From RCIO01 sp035555795 (GTDB taxonomy: Bacteria > Pseudomonadota > Alphaproteobacteria > Rhizobiales > Rhizobiaceae): a stretch of DNA of 64,000 nt. Position 1 is the first letter of the stretch. Each line of letters opens with the position of its first letter. The stretch is taken from NCBI GenBank assembly GCA_035555795.1, contig DATMGE010000072.1, forward strand, positions 127,473 to 191,472, given 5' to 3'. Made by a program: the position numbers and the translations under genes. This document shows, piece by piece, positions 44,121 through 52,797 of the stretch. The notes under the pieces are model-generated. The model had not been told where the DNA came from and did no database searches. It saw nothing but the letters and a program-made list of their open reading frames with translations.

Positions 44121-46256
44121 TCAAGCGAGAGGCGCGCGGGGCGCCCCCGTTACCTTGATCGCGAAGGCGTAGTTGTAGGCGATCTCCTCCAGCCGCGAGA
44201 AGCGGCCGGATGCGCCGGCGTGGCCTGCATCGAGATTGATGCGGAAGATGACCGGATTATCGCTCGTCTTCCGCTCGCGCAGGCGCGCGACCCATTTGGC
44301 AGGCTCCCAATAGGTGACGCGTGGATCGGTCAGCCCGGCAACGGCGAAGATCGGCGGATAGTCATGCGCGCCGACATTCTCGTAGGGCGCGTAGGAGGCG
44401 ATCAGGCGGTAATCTTCTTCCGAGGCGATGGGATTGCCCCATTCGGGCCATTCCGGCGGGGTCAGCGGCAGTGTCTCGTCGAGCATGGTGTTGAGCACGT
44501 CGACGAAGGGAACCTCGGCAATGATGCCGCCGAACGCCTTGGGTGCGAGATTGGCGACTGCCCCCATGAGCATGCCGCCGGCGGACCCGCCCTGCGCGAC
44601 GATGCGGTCACGCGCTGTGTAGCCCTGAGCGACGAGATGGCGCGCGCAGGCGATGAAGTCATGAAAGGTGTTGGGCTTCTGCGCGCGCTTGCCGTCATCA
44701 TACCAGGCATAGCCCTTGTCCTTGCCGCCGCGAATATGCGCGATGGCATAGACGAAGCCGCGATCGACCAGTGACAGGCAGTTGGTGTTGAAGGACGCCG
44801 GAATCGCGATGCCATAGGCGCCGTAGCCGTAGAGCAGGCAGGGCGCGGAACCGTCGATGGGCGTATCGCGCAGATGCACCAGGGAAATCGGCACCAGTTC
44901 GCCATCCGGCGCGGGCGCCATCAGCCGCCGCGTGACATAGCGTTCGGGATCATGGCCGGAGGGCACCTCCTGCGTCTTCAGCAGGGTGCGCTCGCGCGTG
45001 ACCATGTCGTAGTCGAAGAGCTGCGTCGGCGTGGTCATCGACGAATAGGAGAAGCGGAAACTGGTCGTGTCATATTCGAGCGAGCCGCCGAGACCGAGCG
45101 AATAGGCGTCTTCGGCGAAGGAGATGAGATGTTCTTCGCCCGTCGCGCGTTCGCGCACGACGATGCGCGGCAGCCCATCCTTGCGCTCCAGGCGCACCAT
45201 GTGGCGGGCGAAGCCCACTACCGACAGGATCAGGCGGCCCGGCTCATGCGGCACGATCTCGCGCCAGTTCTCGCGGCGCGGATCGGCGACGGGGGCCTCC
45301 ATGATCTTGAAGTCCTTGGCGCCGTCCGCATTGGTGAGGATGAAGAAGACATCGCCGCCTTCTTCGAGGTCATATTGCAGGCCGGTCTCGCGTGCGGCCA
45401 CGATGCGCGGCGCGGCAAGCGGGTCATCGGCGGGGATCAGCCGGTATTCCGTCGTCTCGTGATCGTTGATCGCAATGAAGATCCAGTCATTGCGGCGGCT
45501 GCCGCCGACGCTCATGAAGAAGCCGGGGTCGATCTCCTCGTAGACGAGGCGCGCTTCTCCGCCGAGCGGGCGGTAGAAGATCTTCGAGGGCCGGTGGTTC
45601 GGATCGAGCGCGGTATAGAAGAAGCCATTGTCGGTGGCGTCCCATGTGCCGGAGCCGCCCGTATCGGTGACGGTGTCGGAAAGGTCGGTGCCCGATGCGA
45701 GATCGCGCACCTTCAGCGTGTAGAATTCGGACCCCTTGTCGTCGAATCCCCACAGGAGACGGCGGTGGTCGGACGAATGATCGATGCCGCCGAGGTTGAA
45801 ATAGGCCTTGTCCCCGGCCTCGGCGTCGCCATCGAGAAGGAGCTCCTCGGTGCCGCCGTCGCGCGGCGTGCGGAAATAGCGCGGATGCTGCCCGCCAAGC
45901 CGATAGGACGAGCCATAGGCATAAGGCCCATCCTTCAGCGGCACGGATGAATCATCCTCCTTGATGCGGCCCTTCATCTCGGCAAAGAGGGCCGCGCGCA
46001 ATTCGGCCGTGTCTGCCAGCAATGCCGCCTGATAGGCGTTTTCCGCCTCCAGATGGGCGCGGATGGCGGGATCGAGGACGGAAGGATCCTTGAACATCTC
46101 CTGCCAGTTTTCCGCCCGCAGCCAGGCATATTCGTCCACGCGCGCAATGCCGTGCATCATGCTCTGCGTCGGGCGTTTCTCGGTCGTCGGGGCGGGAGTG
46201 GCGGGGAAGGGCGATCTCAAGATACCAAGCCTCCGGTTTCGTTCGGGAGTGAACAT
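44121..46256 (-). CDS. ptrB: Oligopeptidase B (S9A prolyl oligopeptidase family)
   Basis: 711 residues: an N-terminal beta-propeller domain (VDEYAWLRAENWQEM near the start) and a C-terminal alpha/beta hydrolase with nucleophile S558 in GGSAGGML, PYENVGAHDYPPIF and the histidine region NLDAGHAGASGRF. It cleaves short peptides after basic residues in the cytoplasm. Start is uncertain: ATG 46256 is used, but TTG 46220 has a good GGAGG nine bases upstream and would remove 12 residues. The 5' end faces the long upstream region of mucR. Confidence 0.92.
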   Translation of the reverse strand: MFTPERNRRLGILRSPFPATPAPTTEKRPTQSMMHGIARVDEYAWLRAENWQEMFKDPSVLDPAIRAHLEAENAYQAALLADTAELRAALFAEMKGRIKEDDSSVPLKDGPYAYGSSYRLGGQHPRYFRTPRDGGTEELLLDGDAEAGDKAYFNLGGIDHSSDHRRLLWGFDDKGSEFYTLKVRDLASGTDLSDTVTDTGGSGTWDATDNGFFYTALDPNHRPSKIFYRPLGGEARLVYEEIDPGFFMSVGGSRRNDWIFIAINDHETTEYRLIPADDPLAAPRIVAARETGLQYDLEEGGDVFFILTNADGAKDFKIMEAPVADPRRENWREIVPHEPGRLILSVVGFARHMVRLERKDGLPRIVVRERATGEEHLISFAEDAYSLGLGGSLEYDTTSFRFSYSSMTTPTQLFDYDMVTRERTLLKTQEVPSGHDPERYVTRRLMAPAPDGELVPISLVHLRDTPIDGSAPCLLYGYGAYGIAIPASFNTNCLSLVDRGFVYAIAHIRGGKDKGYAWYDDGKRAQKPNTFHDFIACARHLVAQGYTARDRIVAQGGSAGGMLMGAVANLAPKAFGGIIAEVPFVDVLNTMLDETLPLTPPEWPEWGNPIASEEDYRLIASYAPYENVGAHDYPPIFAVAGLTDPRVTYWEPAKWVARLRERKTSDNPVIFRINLDAGHAGASGRFSRLEEIAYNYAFAIKVTGAPRAPLA

Positions 46257-46323
46257 GTTCGCTGCCCATCTTCAAGCGCGAAATTCTGTTCGTGCATTGT
46301 CCTTAGGGAAGCGATGTGGCGAA

Positions 46324-46443
46324 AATTTACATCTGGTAAATTGAGCGGACTGCCAAACAGTTGATATCGATCCGTGTCTCAATGTACTTGAAAGTATTCA
46401 CTTCGCATTTCGCCTCAACAAGAATCATGAATTGACTTCATGA
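46324..46443 (+). promoter_or_regulatory. mucR upstream region with two 7-5-7 inverted repeats
   Basis: The 307 bp between ptrB and mucR is A/T-richer than its surroundings. AATTTAC-5-GTAAATT (46324-46342) and TCATGAA-5-TTCATGA (46425-46443) are perfect inverted repeats of the same geometry, centres 101 bp apart. The second has TTGAC, a -35-like element, as its 5-bp spacer. MucR proteins repress their own genes at A/T-rich targets, so these are candidate operators. Confidence 0.5.
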
Positions 46444-46563
46444 GAACAGCGCGCCATTTAGGTCGTGCGCCTTTCGCAAGGAAGAATGAAAGAAATGAAA
46501 GGTGCCGCCGCTAATGGCTCTGATGCAGAGCACATGGCGCTTTCCCGAATTCGAGGCCCCAAT

Positions 46564-46989
46564 ATGGAAAATAAAGATACGCTCATGCAAGATGGCGAAA
46601 TCCTCATCGAACTGACCGCGGATGTCGTTGCCGCCTATGTCAGCAACAATCCCGTGCAGGTGGCGGATCTGCCGAACCTCATCGCGGATGTGCACAATGC
46701 GCTGGCCCGCATTGGCGCCACGGTCGAGGAAGCACCGGCCGAAAAGCAGAAGCCGGCGGTGAACCCCAAGCGTTCCGTCCATGACGACTACATCATCTGC
46801 CTGGAGGACGGGAAGAAGTTCAAGTCGCTCAAGCGGCACCTGATGACGCATTACGGAATGACGCCAGAGCAATACCGCGAGAAGTGGGGCCTCGACGCCT
46901 CCTATCCGATGGTCGCGCCCAATTATGCGGCGGCGCGTTCGCAACTGGCGAAGGAAATGGGCCTCGGGCGCAAGCGCACGCCGCGCTGA
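46564..46989 (+). CDS. mucR: MucR/Ros family zinc-finger transcriptional regulator
   Basis: 141 residues from ATG 46564 (GAGG about eight bases upstream), which matches the family length; earlier in-frame starts lie in the regulatory region. The N-terminal part (LTADVVAAYVSNNPVQVADLPNLIADVH) is the oligomerisation domain and CLEDGKKFKSLKRHLMTHYGMTP is the Ros-type zinc finger, with C and two H ligands plus D. MucR controls exopolysaccharide, motility, virulence or cell-cycle genes by binding A/T-rich DNA. A strong terminator follows the stop. Confidence 0.93.
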   Translation: MENKDTLMQDGEILIELTADVVAAYVSNNPVQVADLPNLIADVHNALARIGATVEEAPAEKQKPAVNPKRSVHDDYIICLEDGKKFKSLKRHLMTHYGMTPEQYREKWGLDASYPMVAPNYAAARSQLAKEMGLGRKRTPR

Positions 46990-47027
46990 GGCGGGCACCA
47001 AACCCGGCATTGGTTCAACATGTTTCG

Positions 47028-47053
47028 GGCGCGCCGGTCAGGCGCGCCTTTTT
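47028..47053 (+). terminator. Rho-independent terminator of mucR
   Basis: GGCGCGCC (47028-47035) and GGCGCGCC (47041-47048) form an 8-bp stem with loop GGTCA and a TTTTT tail. The stem overlaps the last codons of the convergent small gene at 47038. Confidence 0.85.
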
Positions 47054-47337
47054 CGTTTGAGCGGCCCTTTTCCATCCAACCGGTCGAGCGCCTGCTTGAG
47101 GGCGATGTGCCGGTTCAGATCATAGTTCCAGTGCTTGCGCAGGCCCTTCAGGCGCTCCCGCTCCAGCGCCCGCACGATGCGGCTGCGCTTGTTTTCGCGC
47201 TCGGCACCGATGGATGCCAGCGCGTCGGCGAAATCGATGCCGCAAGCAAGCTGAAGTGCCGCGCGCTGCCGCGCTTCGCCCAGTCTCGCATCGCGGGCGG
47301 CGATGAAATCCGCAACGGCCCTGGCATCCACGATCAT
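47038..47337 (-). CDS. Hypothetical basic protein, 99 aa
   Basis: ATG 47337 has GGAGAATATGG upstream and gives MIVDARAVADFIAARDARL; a longer frame to 47433 lacks a ribosome site. The product is helical and strongly basic toward the end (ALERERLKGLRKHW, DGKGPLKRKRRA), without Cys or a signal. I do not recognise a family. Its 3' end overlaps the mucR terminator hairpin, so the two convergent genes share that DNA. Its 5' end faces the DnaA-C-like gene across 186 bp. Confidence 0.6.
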   Translation of the reverse strand: MIVDARAVADFIAARDARLGEARQRAALQLACGIDFADALASIGAERENKRSRIVRALERERLKGLRKHWNYDLNRHIALKQALDRLDGKGPLKRKRRA

Positions 47338-47480
47338 CCCATATTCTCCTGATTGCGATGCCGAATGATCGGCAGACGCAGGAGGACGTGGACAAGATTC
47401 TCGGCCGATCAGACGGATGAATGAAAAAGCCAAGGGATATCAACCATATGAAAATTTCGGCGGGGCAATAAGTTCCCTGT

Positions 47481-47512
47481 TTGTTCACATTGCCGGCGAC
47501 CTTCGATATAAG
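47481..47512 (+). promoter_or_regulatory. Promoter of the DnaA-C-like gene overlapping a DnaA-box-like site
   Basis: TTCACA (47484-47489) and TATAAG (47507-47512), 17 bp apart, form a good sigma-70 promoter. TTGTTCACA (47481-47489) is one mismatch from the DnaA box consensus TTATNCACA and covers the -35. Transcription would start near 47519, about five bases before the ATG at 47524. Confidence 0.6.
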
Positions 47513-47523
47513 AATGTAATCCT

Positions 47524-47964
47524 ATGTCGAAGGTGGAGGTCGAGGTGGCGGCGGCATGTACGGAGCGGATAGCGGACGAGATGGAGGAATTGGCGGAGGC
47601 AGCCGGAAACGGGGCCGGCCTTGACTTGCCGCTGGAGCGCCGGGAGGAGCACATTCTGGCGGCTTGCGACTGCGTGATAGAACTTGCCGCTGCGCTGTTC
47701 GGGATTCCCTCCAAGGAACTGCGCCGGCGGGGGCGGGGGCCTGACGAAATTTCGCGCGTGCGGCAGATCGCCATGTATGTGGCCCATGTCGTGCTGCGGC
47801 TGAACATGACGGATCTGGGCAAGGGTTTCGGACGCGACAGGACGACGGTGATGCACGCCTGTCATCTCATCGAGGATATGCGCGACGAGGAGGAGTTCGA
47901 CCGCATCGTTTCCCAGACCGAACGCATCGTGCAGGCAGCCTTTCGTAGCCGCACATTCATCTGA
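47524..47964 (+). CDS. Stand-alone DnaA domain IV (C-terminal DNA-binding) protein
   Basis: 146 residues. Residues ~75-135 read RVRQIAMYVAHVVLRLNMTDLGKGFGRDRTTVMHACHLIE, the DnaA domain IV helix-turn-helix with its signature loop (FGRDRTTVMHAC; in DnaA usually GGRDHTTVLHA). The AAA+ ATPase is absent. The N-terminal half is acidic with possible helices. It may compete for DnaA boxes or be a transcription regulator; such proteins are conserved but poorly studied in rhizobia. No Shine-Dalgarno precedes the ATG, consistent with a leaderless mRNA. The DUF6456 gene follows after 15 bp. Confidence 0.88.
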   Translation: MSKVEVEVAAACTERIADEMEELAEAAGNGAGLDLPLERREEHILAACDCVIELAAALFGIPSKELRRRGRGPDEISRVRQIAMYVAHVVLRLNMTDLGKGFGRDRTTVMHACHLIEDMRDEEEFDRIVSQTERIVQAAFRSRTFI

Positions 47965-47979
47965 ATCCGGAGTGCCGAC

Positions 47980-48771
47980 ATGTCGAACAAGGACGTCTCA
48001 CGCGTCCTGCGCCTTCTTGCGCGCGGGGCGGCCATGATCCATCCCTCGGCCAATGGAAAGCTCCTGCTGGAAACGGGGTCGGGAACATTCGCGCTGGCTG
48101 GCGAGATCGTCGCCGCCATGGCGCGCGCCGACCTTTTGCAACGCGATGGCACGCGGGTTGTGCTGACGGCGGCGGGCCGGGCGCATCTGCGCCGCGCCGA
48201 CGCGCAGGGCGACCCGATGCAGGAGCAGCATCGGGTGATCTCGACGCAGACGATGATGGTTGGCGGCACGCGCGAAACGGTGACGGTGAACGATGCGGAG
48301 TCACCGCTGCGCGCGCTGGCCGCGCGGCGGGACCGGCAGGGGCGGCCATTCCTGAATGCCGAGGAAGTGTCGGCCGGCGAGCGGCTGCGATCCGACTATA
48401 CGCGCGGCCAGATCATGCCGCGGCTCGGCGCCAACTGGCAGGCTGCCGTATCGTCCGGGCGCCGCGACGGCGGGCGCGGCAGCGCCGACCTGACCGAGAC
48501 GGCCATGGCGGCGCGGATGCGCGTCGAGCGTGCGCTCGATGCGGTCGGGCCGGAACTGGCAGGGGTGCTCGTCGATATCTGCTGTTTCCTGAAAGGGCTC
48601 GAAGCCGTGGAGCGCGAGCGTGGCTGGCCGGTGCGATCAGCGAAACTGCTGCTGAAGACGGCGCTCGGCGTGCTGGCGCGGCACTATGCGCCGCCAAGGC
48701 AGAAGGCACGCCCGCAGGTGCTGCATTGGGGCGCGGCGGACTATCGCCCGTCCCTCGTCGCCGGGGAGTGA
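47980..48771 (+). CDS. DUF6456 domain protein
   Basis: 263 residues. The N-terminal ~75 residues (SRVLRLLARGAAMIHPSANGKLLLE... LTAAGRAHLRR) look like a winged-helix DNA-binding region; the C-terminal part LRSDYTRGQIMPRLGANWQAAVSS ... AAVARMRV/ERALDAVGPELAGVLVDICCFLKGLEAVERERGWPVRSAKLLLKTALGVLARHY matches DUF6456, which resembles DUF5053/phage-regulator-like helical domains. It lies 15 bp after the DnaA-C-like gene and is probably co-transcribed. Its role is unknown; a DNA-binding partner is the simplest guess. Confidence 0.8.
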   Translation: MSNKDVSRVLRLLARGAAMIHPSANGKLLLETGSGTFALAGEIVAAMARADLLQRDGTRVVLTAAGRAHLRRADAQGDPMQEQHRVISTQTMMVGGTRETVTVNDAESPLRALAARRDRQGRPFLNAEEVSAGERLRSDYTRGQIMPRLGANWQAAVSSGRRDGGRGSADLTETAMAARMRVERALDAVGPELAGVLVDICCFLKGLEAVERERGWPVRSAKLLLKTALGVLARHYAPPRQKARPQVLHWGAADYRPSLVAGE

Positions 48772-48837
48772 GGCTTGGAGCAGCGGGCGTTGTGATGAAC
48801 GCAATTCCACTGCTCCAGCGCGCTTTCCTTAGCCGCT

Positions 48838-48873
48838 TTTTGCAACGCCAGACGATTCCGTCCGGCTGCAAAA
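48838..48873. repeat. Hairpin-forming short repeat between convergent genes (copy 2)
   Basis: TTTTGCA (48838-48844) pairs with TGCAAAA (48867-48873), with inner GCC/GGC and GAC/GTC pairs. It shares the core GATTCCGTCCGGCTGCAAA with the hairpin at 3431-3472. Both copies lie between 3' ends of converging genes, here DUF6456 and sufE. Confidence 0.6.
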
Positions 48874-48875
48874 TG

Positions 48876-49295
48876 CTAGGTATTCGCCAAAGCCGCTTCG
48901 GCGCGGATGCGCTTGACCATCGAGCGCAGCCCGTTGGCGCGCTGCGTGCTCAAATGCGAGTCGAGCCCCAGTTCCCTGAAGGTGGCCTCGGCATCGACGG
49001 CAAGGATTTCGCTGGCGCGCCGGCCGGAATAGAGCGCCAGCAATATGGCGACCAGACCCCGCACGATATGGGCATCCGAATCGCCCTTCAAGTCGATGCG
49101 CGGATCGGCGTCGCCGCCGCGTTCGACGGCGAGCCAGACCTGGCTGGCGCAGCCGGGAACCTTGTGCGCATCGTCGCGCGCCGTCTCCGGATAGGGCTCA
49201 AGTCCCGAACCAAGCTCGATCACATAGCGATAGCGGTCTTCCCAGTCGTCGAGAAAGGCGAAGTCCTCGCGGATTGTATCGATCGTGGATGTCAT
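48876..49295 (-). CDS. sufE: SufE family Fe-S cluster assembly protein
   Basis: 139 residues. The sulfur-accepting cysteine is C49 in KVPGCASQVW, and the family blocks FLDDWEDRYRYVIELG and HLSTQRANGLRSMVKRI are present. SufE takes persulfide sulfur from the cysteine desulfurase SufS and raises its activity. The suf operon itself is not in the window; isolated sufE genes are usual in Rhizobiales. The gene stops 3 bp after the hairpin repeat. Confidence 0.93.
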   Translation of the reverse strand: MTSTIDTIREDFAFLDDWEDRYRYVIELGSGLEPYPETARDDAHKVPGCASQVWLAVERGGDADPRIDLKGDSDAHIVRGLVAILLALYSGRRASEILAVDAEATFRELGLDSHLSTQRANGLRSMVKRIRAEAALANT

Positions 49296-49343
49296 GGGCG
49301 CGATATAGGACGCCGGCAGGCCCGCGTCACCCGCAAACTGGCC

Positions 49344-49688
49344 TCAGTGTGCGGGAGCCGGTGTGACATCCTCGCTCGGCCGGGGCGTGGGGATGCTGCC
49401 GGTCACCTCGTCGGCCGGCATGTCCGGCTTTTCGTCGCCGATCATGTGGACGGCGATGCGTGCGCCTTCTTTCGCCCGGCTGCCGATCGTGTTGAGGGCG
49501 GAGCGGCCGACATCGCAGACCTCCGGCTTGCGCTCGCACATGCCGGCAATGTCGCCGACGGCCTCGCGGGCGGCGAAGAATGCCTGGATCGGGCTGACCG
49601 CCTCCGCGCCATCGGTGTTCTTCCCGCCGATGGGGATGATGAGAAGGACCAGCGAAAGCCAGAACACGGATTTGATGAGAAAGCCCAT
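49344..49688 (-). CDS. DUF5330 domain protein
   Basis: 114 residues. One N-terminal transmembrane helix (FLIKSVFWLSLVLLIIPIG) is followed by FFAAREAVGDIAGMCERKPEVCDVG, with two cysteines about eight residues apart, the conserved DUF5330 core, and a low-complexity Pro/Thr-rich C-terminus. It is probably a small periplasm-facing membrane protein of unknown function that is widely conserved in Rhizobiales. A divergent 363 bp region separates it from the histidine kinase. Confidence 0.8.
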   Translation of the reverse strand: MGFLIKSVFWLSLVLLIIPIGGKNTDGAEAVSPIQAFFAAREAVGDIAGMCERKPEVCDVGRSALNTIGSRAKEGARIAVHMIGDEKPDMPADEVTGSIPTPRPSEDVTPAPAH

Positions 49689-50052
49689 TTTCCTGCCTCA
49701 ATCGGTGATGCGGTCTTGCCGCTCTCGATGGCTGCACTCTCGCATGAAGGAGCAAAAACGTCTTTGCCGCAGCAGGCGGTTTTTGAGGCAAATTCGATTC
49801 AAATTTTATCTATCTGCCGAGATGGCGGCGCACGGATGGATGGGGCTGAAACGTGATGTGTCGATGAATTCGCAAGTAGATGATTTCAAAGGAGAAATTG
49901 GGATATCCTGTCCGAAGCGGCCTGGCAGGATGAGGGGTGCCGGCGGACACCCTCTGTTTACCATCAGACGCGATCGCCGGCCTTTGGCTCAAATTCGATG
50001 AGAATTGGCATTCGGACAGCCTCGAAAAAGCACTGCTTTATCCTTTCATTAA
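49689..50052. other. 364 bp intergenic region, divergent DUF5330 / histidine kinase
   Basis: No reading frame here is convincing. The middle is A/T-rich for this genome. CAAATTCGAT occurs twice, at 49789-49798 and 49990-49999. An imperfect hairpin (GAGGGGTG...CACCCTC) lies near 49930-49955. It must contain promoters for both flanking genes, but I could not pick sigma-70 hexamers with confidence. Confidence 0.4.
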
Positions 50053-51900
50053 ATGCTGGATGCGACTTTCCGGGTCAAAGCAAGACGACCCGGTTCCACG
50101 GGTACAGTGCGAGTTCATGAGTTGACGTCAGCCCTGCGCAAGAGTGACTGGAAGGCCGGCTTTGCGGCGCTATGCGACCGCTTCGCCCATTCCGGCACGC
50201 CGGAGGGGCGGTTGCGCGCGCGCCAGCGGCGTCTTGTGGCCCTCTCTCTCGCGGCACCCTTCCTGATCGTCGCCGCGGCGATTCTCATTTCAGGCGCGAA
50301 TCTCTCCGTCGGCATGCTGCTGGCGCTTATCTGCGCCGTACCGGCCGCCGGATGGTCGGTTTCGCTCATCCTCGCGCTGACGGGGCGGCAGGACGTCGCC
50401 GAGGCGCTGGCGCTTGGCCTGGGAAGCGCGATGCTCGCCGTGCTGATCGCTGCCGGCGGCGGCGCAGCCTCGCCGATCATGCTGCTTGCAGCTGTGCCGG
50501 CGGTCGAGGCAGCCTTCGTGGTGCGGCGCGGACCTTTCGTGGCGGCGGGCATCGGCGCCGCGATTGCAACGATGGCGATGCAGTTCGGCATTGGCGCCCT
50601 CCTGCCGCAGATCGGGGCGACGCCTGCTGCATCGGCCTGGATCGTGGTGTTCGGCTACATTGCCCTTTCCGTTTTCCGCATGAGGGTGTTTTTCGCCGCG
50701 GAAGCAGGCCGGAAGACTGATGCCATGCCGGCCGTCGACACCTGCGCGCTGGCCGGCGGTGTCCGTCTCGACCTCGACGATGCTGGTGCCGTGGGCGGCG
50801 TGCAGGGCGACCTGCAGGCTGCGCTGGGCATCGATGCCCAGCATATCGAAGGCGAAGTCCTGCTCCAGCGGGTTCATGTCGCCGATCGCGTCGCCTATCT
50901 GGCGGCACTGGCCGAGGCGCGCGCCGGCAGCGAGGTGAGGAAAGTGAATCTGCGCCTGCGCAGCCACGCATCGGCCGCGGACCGCTTCGTCAATGCAAGC
51001 CTGCGTCTCGTGCGCGACGGCAATGGAGTGACGGCGTTTCTGCAGGGTGACGCTGAGAATGCCGAACTGCGTTCCCAACTGGCGAGTGCTGCCGATGCCG
51101 CGCAGGAGGTGGAGCTTGCCAAGGGCAGGTTCCTCGGGGCGGTCAGCCACGAATTGCGCACGCCGCTCAACGCGATCATCGGCTTCTCGGATATGCTGCT
51201 GCACAATATGGCCGGCGAGCTGCCGTCCGGCCGCCAACGCGATTATGTGGGGCTGATCCGCGACTCGGGTCATCATCTCCTGTCGGTGGTGAATGCGATT
51301 CTCGACGTCTCGAAGATCGAGGCCGGCGCCTATGCGATCCAGGCCGAGCCTTTCGCGTTGGAGGAGGCGGTGGAGCTGTGTCAGGGCATGATGGCCCCGC
51401 TGGCGGAGGCGAAAGGGGTGGCCCTGTCGGTGCGCCAGCGGCCGGATATGGGCGAACTGACGGCCGACCGCCGGGCGGTCCAGCAGATCATCATCAACCT
51501 CGTCTCCAACGCGATCAAGTTCACGCCGGCGGGCGGCGATGTCTCGATCGAGACCGCACGCTATGGATCGCGCGTCGAGATTGCCGTTTCCGACAGCGGC
51601 ATCGGCATCGCTGCGACCGATCTTGCGCGGCTCTGCCAGCCATTCGTGCAGGTCTGCAACGACATCACGCGCGGCTATGAAGGGACGGGCCTCGGCCTTT
51701 CGCTGGTGAAGGGGCTGGTGCAGCTGCACGAGGGCGAGATGAGCATGGAAAGCGCGCCCGGAGAGGGCACGACGGTGCGCATATTGCTGCCGGTTGGCGG
51801 ACCGAAGGAGAAAGGCCGCGAAAGCGCCGAAAAGGTAGCGGCGATGAAGCCCGCGACAAGAAACGGGGATACCGATGCGACGATCCGCAAGATCGCCTGA
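50053..51900 (+). CDS. Membrane sensor histidine kinase (HisKA/HATPase, DivJ/PleC-class candidate)
   Basis: 615 residues. The N-terminal ~220 residues hold several hydrophobic segments, followed by a PAS-like linker (GVQGDLQAALGIDAQHIEGEVLLQRVHVAD). The phosphoacceptor is H366 in AVSHELRTPLNAIIGFSDML; the ATPase has NLVSNAIKFTP (N box), SDSGIGIA (G1) and GTGLGLSLVKGLVQLH (G2). HELRTPLNAIIGFS is the H-box type of DivJ, PleC and PdhS kinases. That it controls DivK/CtrA is inference from context. No receiver gene is adjacent. Start is uncertain; no ribosome site precedes the ATG, and GTG 50107 or TTG 50122 are alternatives. Confidence 0.87.
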   Translation: MLDATFRVKARRPGSTGTVRVHELTSALRKSDWKAGFAALCDRFAHSGTPEGRLRARQRRLVALSLAAPFLIVAAAILISGANLSVGMLLALICAVPAAGWSVSLILALTGRQDVAEALALGLGSAMLAVLIAAGGGAASPIMLLAAVPAVEAAFVVRRGPFVAAGIGAAIATMAMQFGIGALLPQIGATPAASAWIVVFGYIALSVFRMRVFFAAEAGRKTDAMPAVDTCALAGGVRLDLDDAGAVGGVQGDLQAALGIDAQHIEGEVLLQRVHVADRVAYLAALAEARAGSEVRKVNLRLRSHASAADRFVNASLRLVRDGNGVTAFLQGDAENAELRSQLASAADAAQEVELAKGRFLGAVSHELRTPLNAIIGFSDMLLHNMAGELPSGRQRDYVGLIRDSGHHLLSVVNAILDVSKIEAGAYAIQAEPFALEEAVELCQGMMAPLAEAKGVALSVRQRPDMGELTADRRAVQQIIINLVSNAIKFTPAGGDVSIETARYGSRVEIAVSDSGIGIAATDLARLCQPFVQVCNDITRGYEGTGLGLSLVKGLVQLHEGEMSMESAPGEGTTVRILLPVGGPKEKGRESAEKVAAMKPATRNGDTDATIRKIA

Positions 51901-52777
51901 ACGGGCGTCAGGGCTGGGAGAAGTGTTCCGCGAGGGGCTGCTGCTTTCGGGAGCGGCGGTCGCGCGCAGCCCTGTCATGGTCGGCGGCACGACCGCCTTC
52001 CTCGTCGCGATGGGATTCGTGGCCGCCAACGCGCTCTGGTACCAGCCGCATTTCCATAGCAGCGCCTTTTTCGAGACGCGGACGTCCGTTCGCCTGATTC
52101 CCGAGGCCGAACTGCCGCCGCAGGCTCCTGCGGTGCGCGCCGAGCCGGCTCCCGCGCCGCGGCCGGTCGCGAACGAAGCCGCAGCCGAAATGCAGCCCGC
52201 GCCGGAAACCGTCATTCCCCAGCCGCAGCCGGTCGTCAGGACATCCGCCGGCGATCCGGATGTGCTGGCGGTGCAGCGCCTGCTTGCCGAACTGAACCTC
52301 TACAGTGGCGAGATCGACGGTCTGAGCGGCCCGCAGACGACCAAGGCGGTGGAGAATTATCGGCGCATCGTCGGCTTAGGCTCCGGCGGCATAGACCAGG
52401 CGCTGACTGACCAGCTGGGTTTGACGCGCGCGAGGATGCCGGAGACGACAGCCTCCATAGTTGCACCGGCGCTGCCCGCGACCGTGAACACGCTGCCCAC
52501 GCAAGTCTCCGCGCCGGCAGCTGCTGCTCCCGCCCCGGCAGCGAGCCAGCCGCCGGTGCAGCAAGTGGCGGCGGCGGCCGTTCCCGATCCGAAGATCGTT
52601 CGGGTCCAGGCCGGGCTGCGAGCATTCGGAAATGACGGGATCGAGCTCGACGGCAGGGTGGGCGCGCGCACGCGCAGCGCCATCAAGGAATTCCAGTCGC
52701 TGTTCGGATTGCCGGAGACCGGCGAGGCCGACGCGGCGACCTATGACAAGATGCGCGAGATCGGTCTCACCGACTGA
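51875..52777 (+). CDS. Peptidoglycan-binding domain protein
   Basis: 300 residues. It overlaps the kinase gene by 26 bp, with its own GGGGA ribosome site. An N-terminal transmembrane helix (TTAFLVAMGFVAANALWY) is followed by an Ala/Pro-rich linker and two peptidoglycan-binding type 1 repeats: VLAVQRLLAELNLYSGEIDGLSGPQTTKAVENYRR and VRVQAGLRAFGNDGIELDGRVGARTRSAIKEFQSLFG. It probably spans the periplasm and touches the cell wall. The coupling with a histidine kinase suggests an envelope input or output, which is inferred. Confidence 0.85.
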   Translation: MRRSARSPERASGLGEVFREGLLLSGAAVARSPVMVGGTTAFLVAMGFVAANALWYQPHFHSSAFFETRTSVRLIPEAELPPQAPAVRAEPAPAPRPVANEAAAEMQPAPETVIPQPQPVVRTSAGDPDVLAVQRLLAELNLYSGEIDGLSGPQTTKAVENYRRIVGLGSGGIDQALTDQLGLTRARMPETTASIVAPALPATVNTLPTQVSAPAAAAPAPAASQPPVQQVAAAAVPDPKIVRVQAGLRAFGNDGIELDGRVGARTRSAIKEFQSLFGLPETGEADAATYDKMREIGLTD

Positions 52778-52797
52778 TCGGCAGGATCGGCGGGCCA

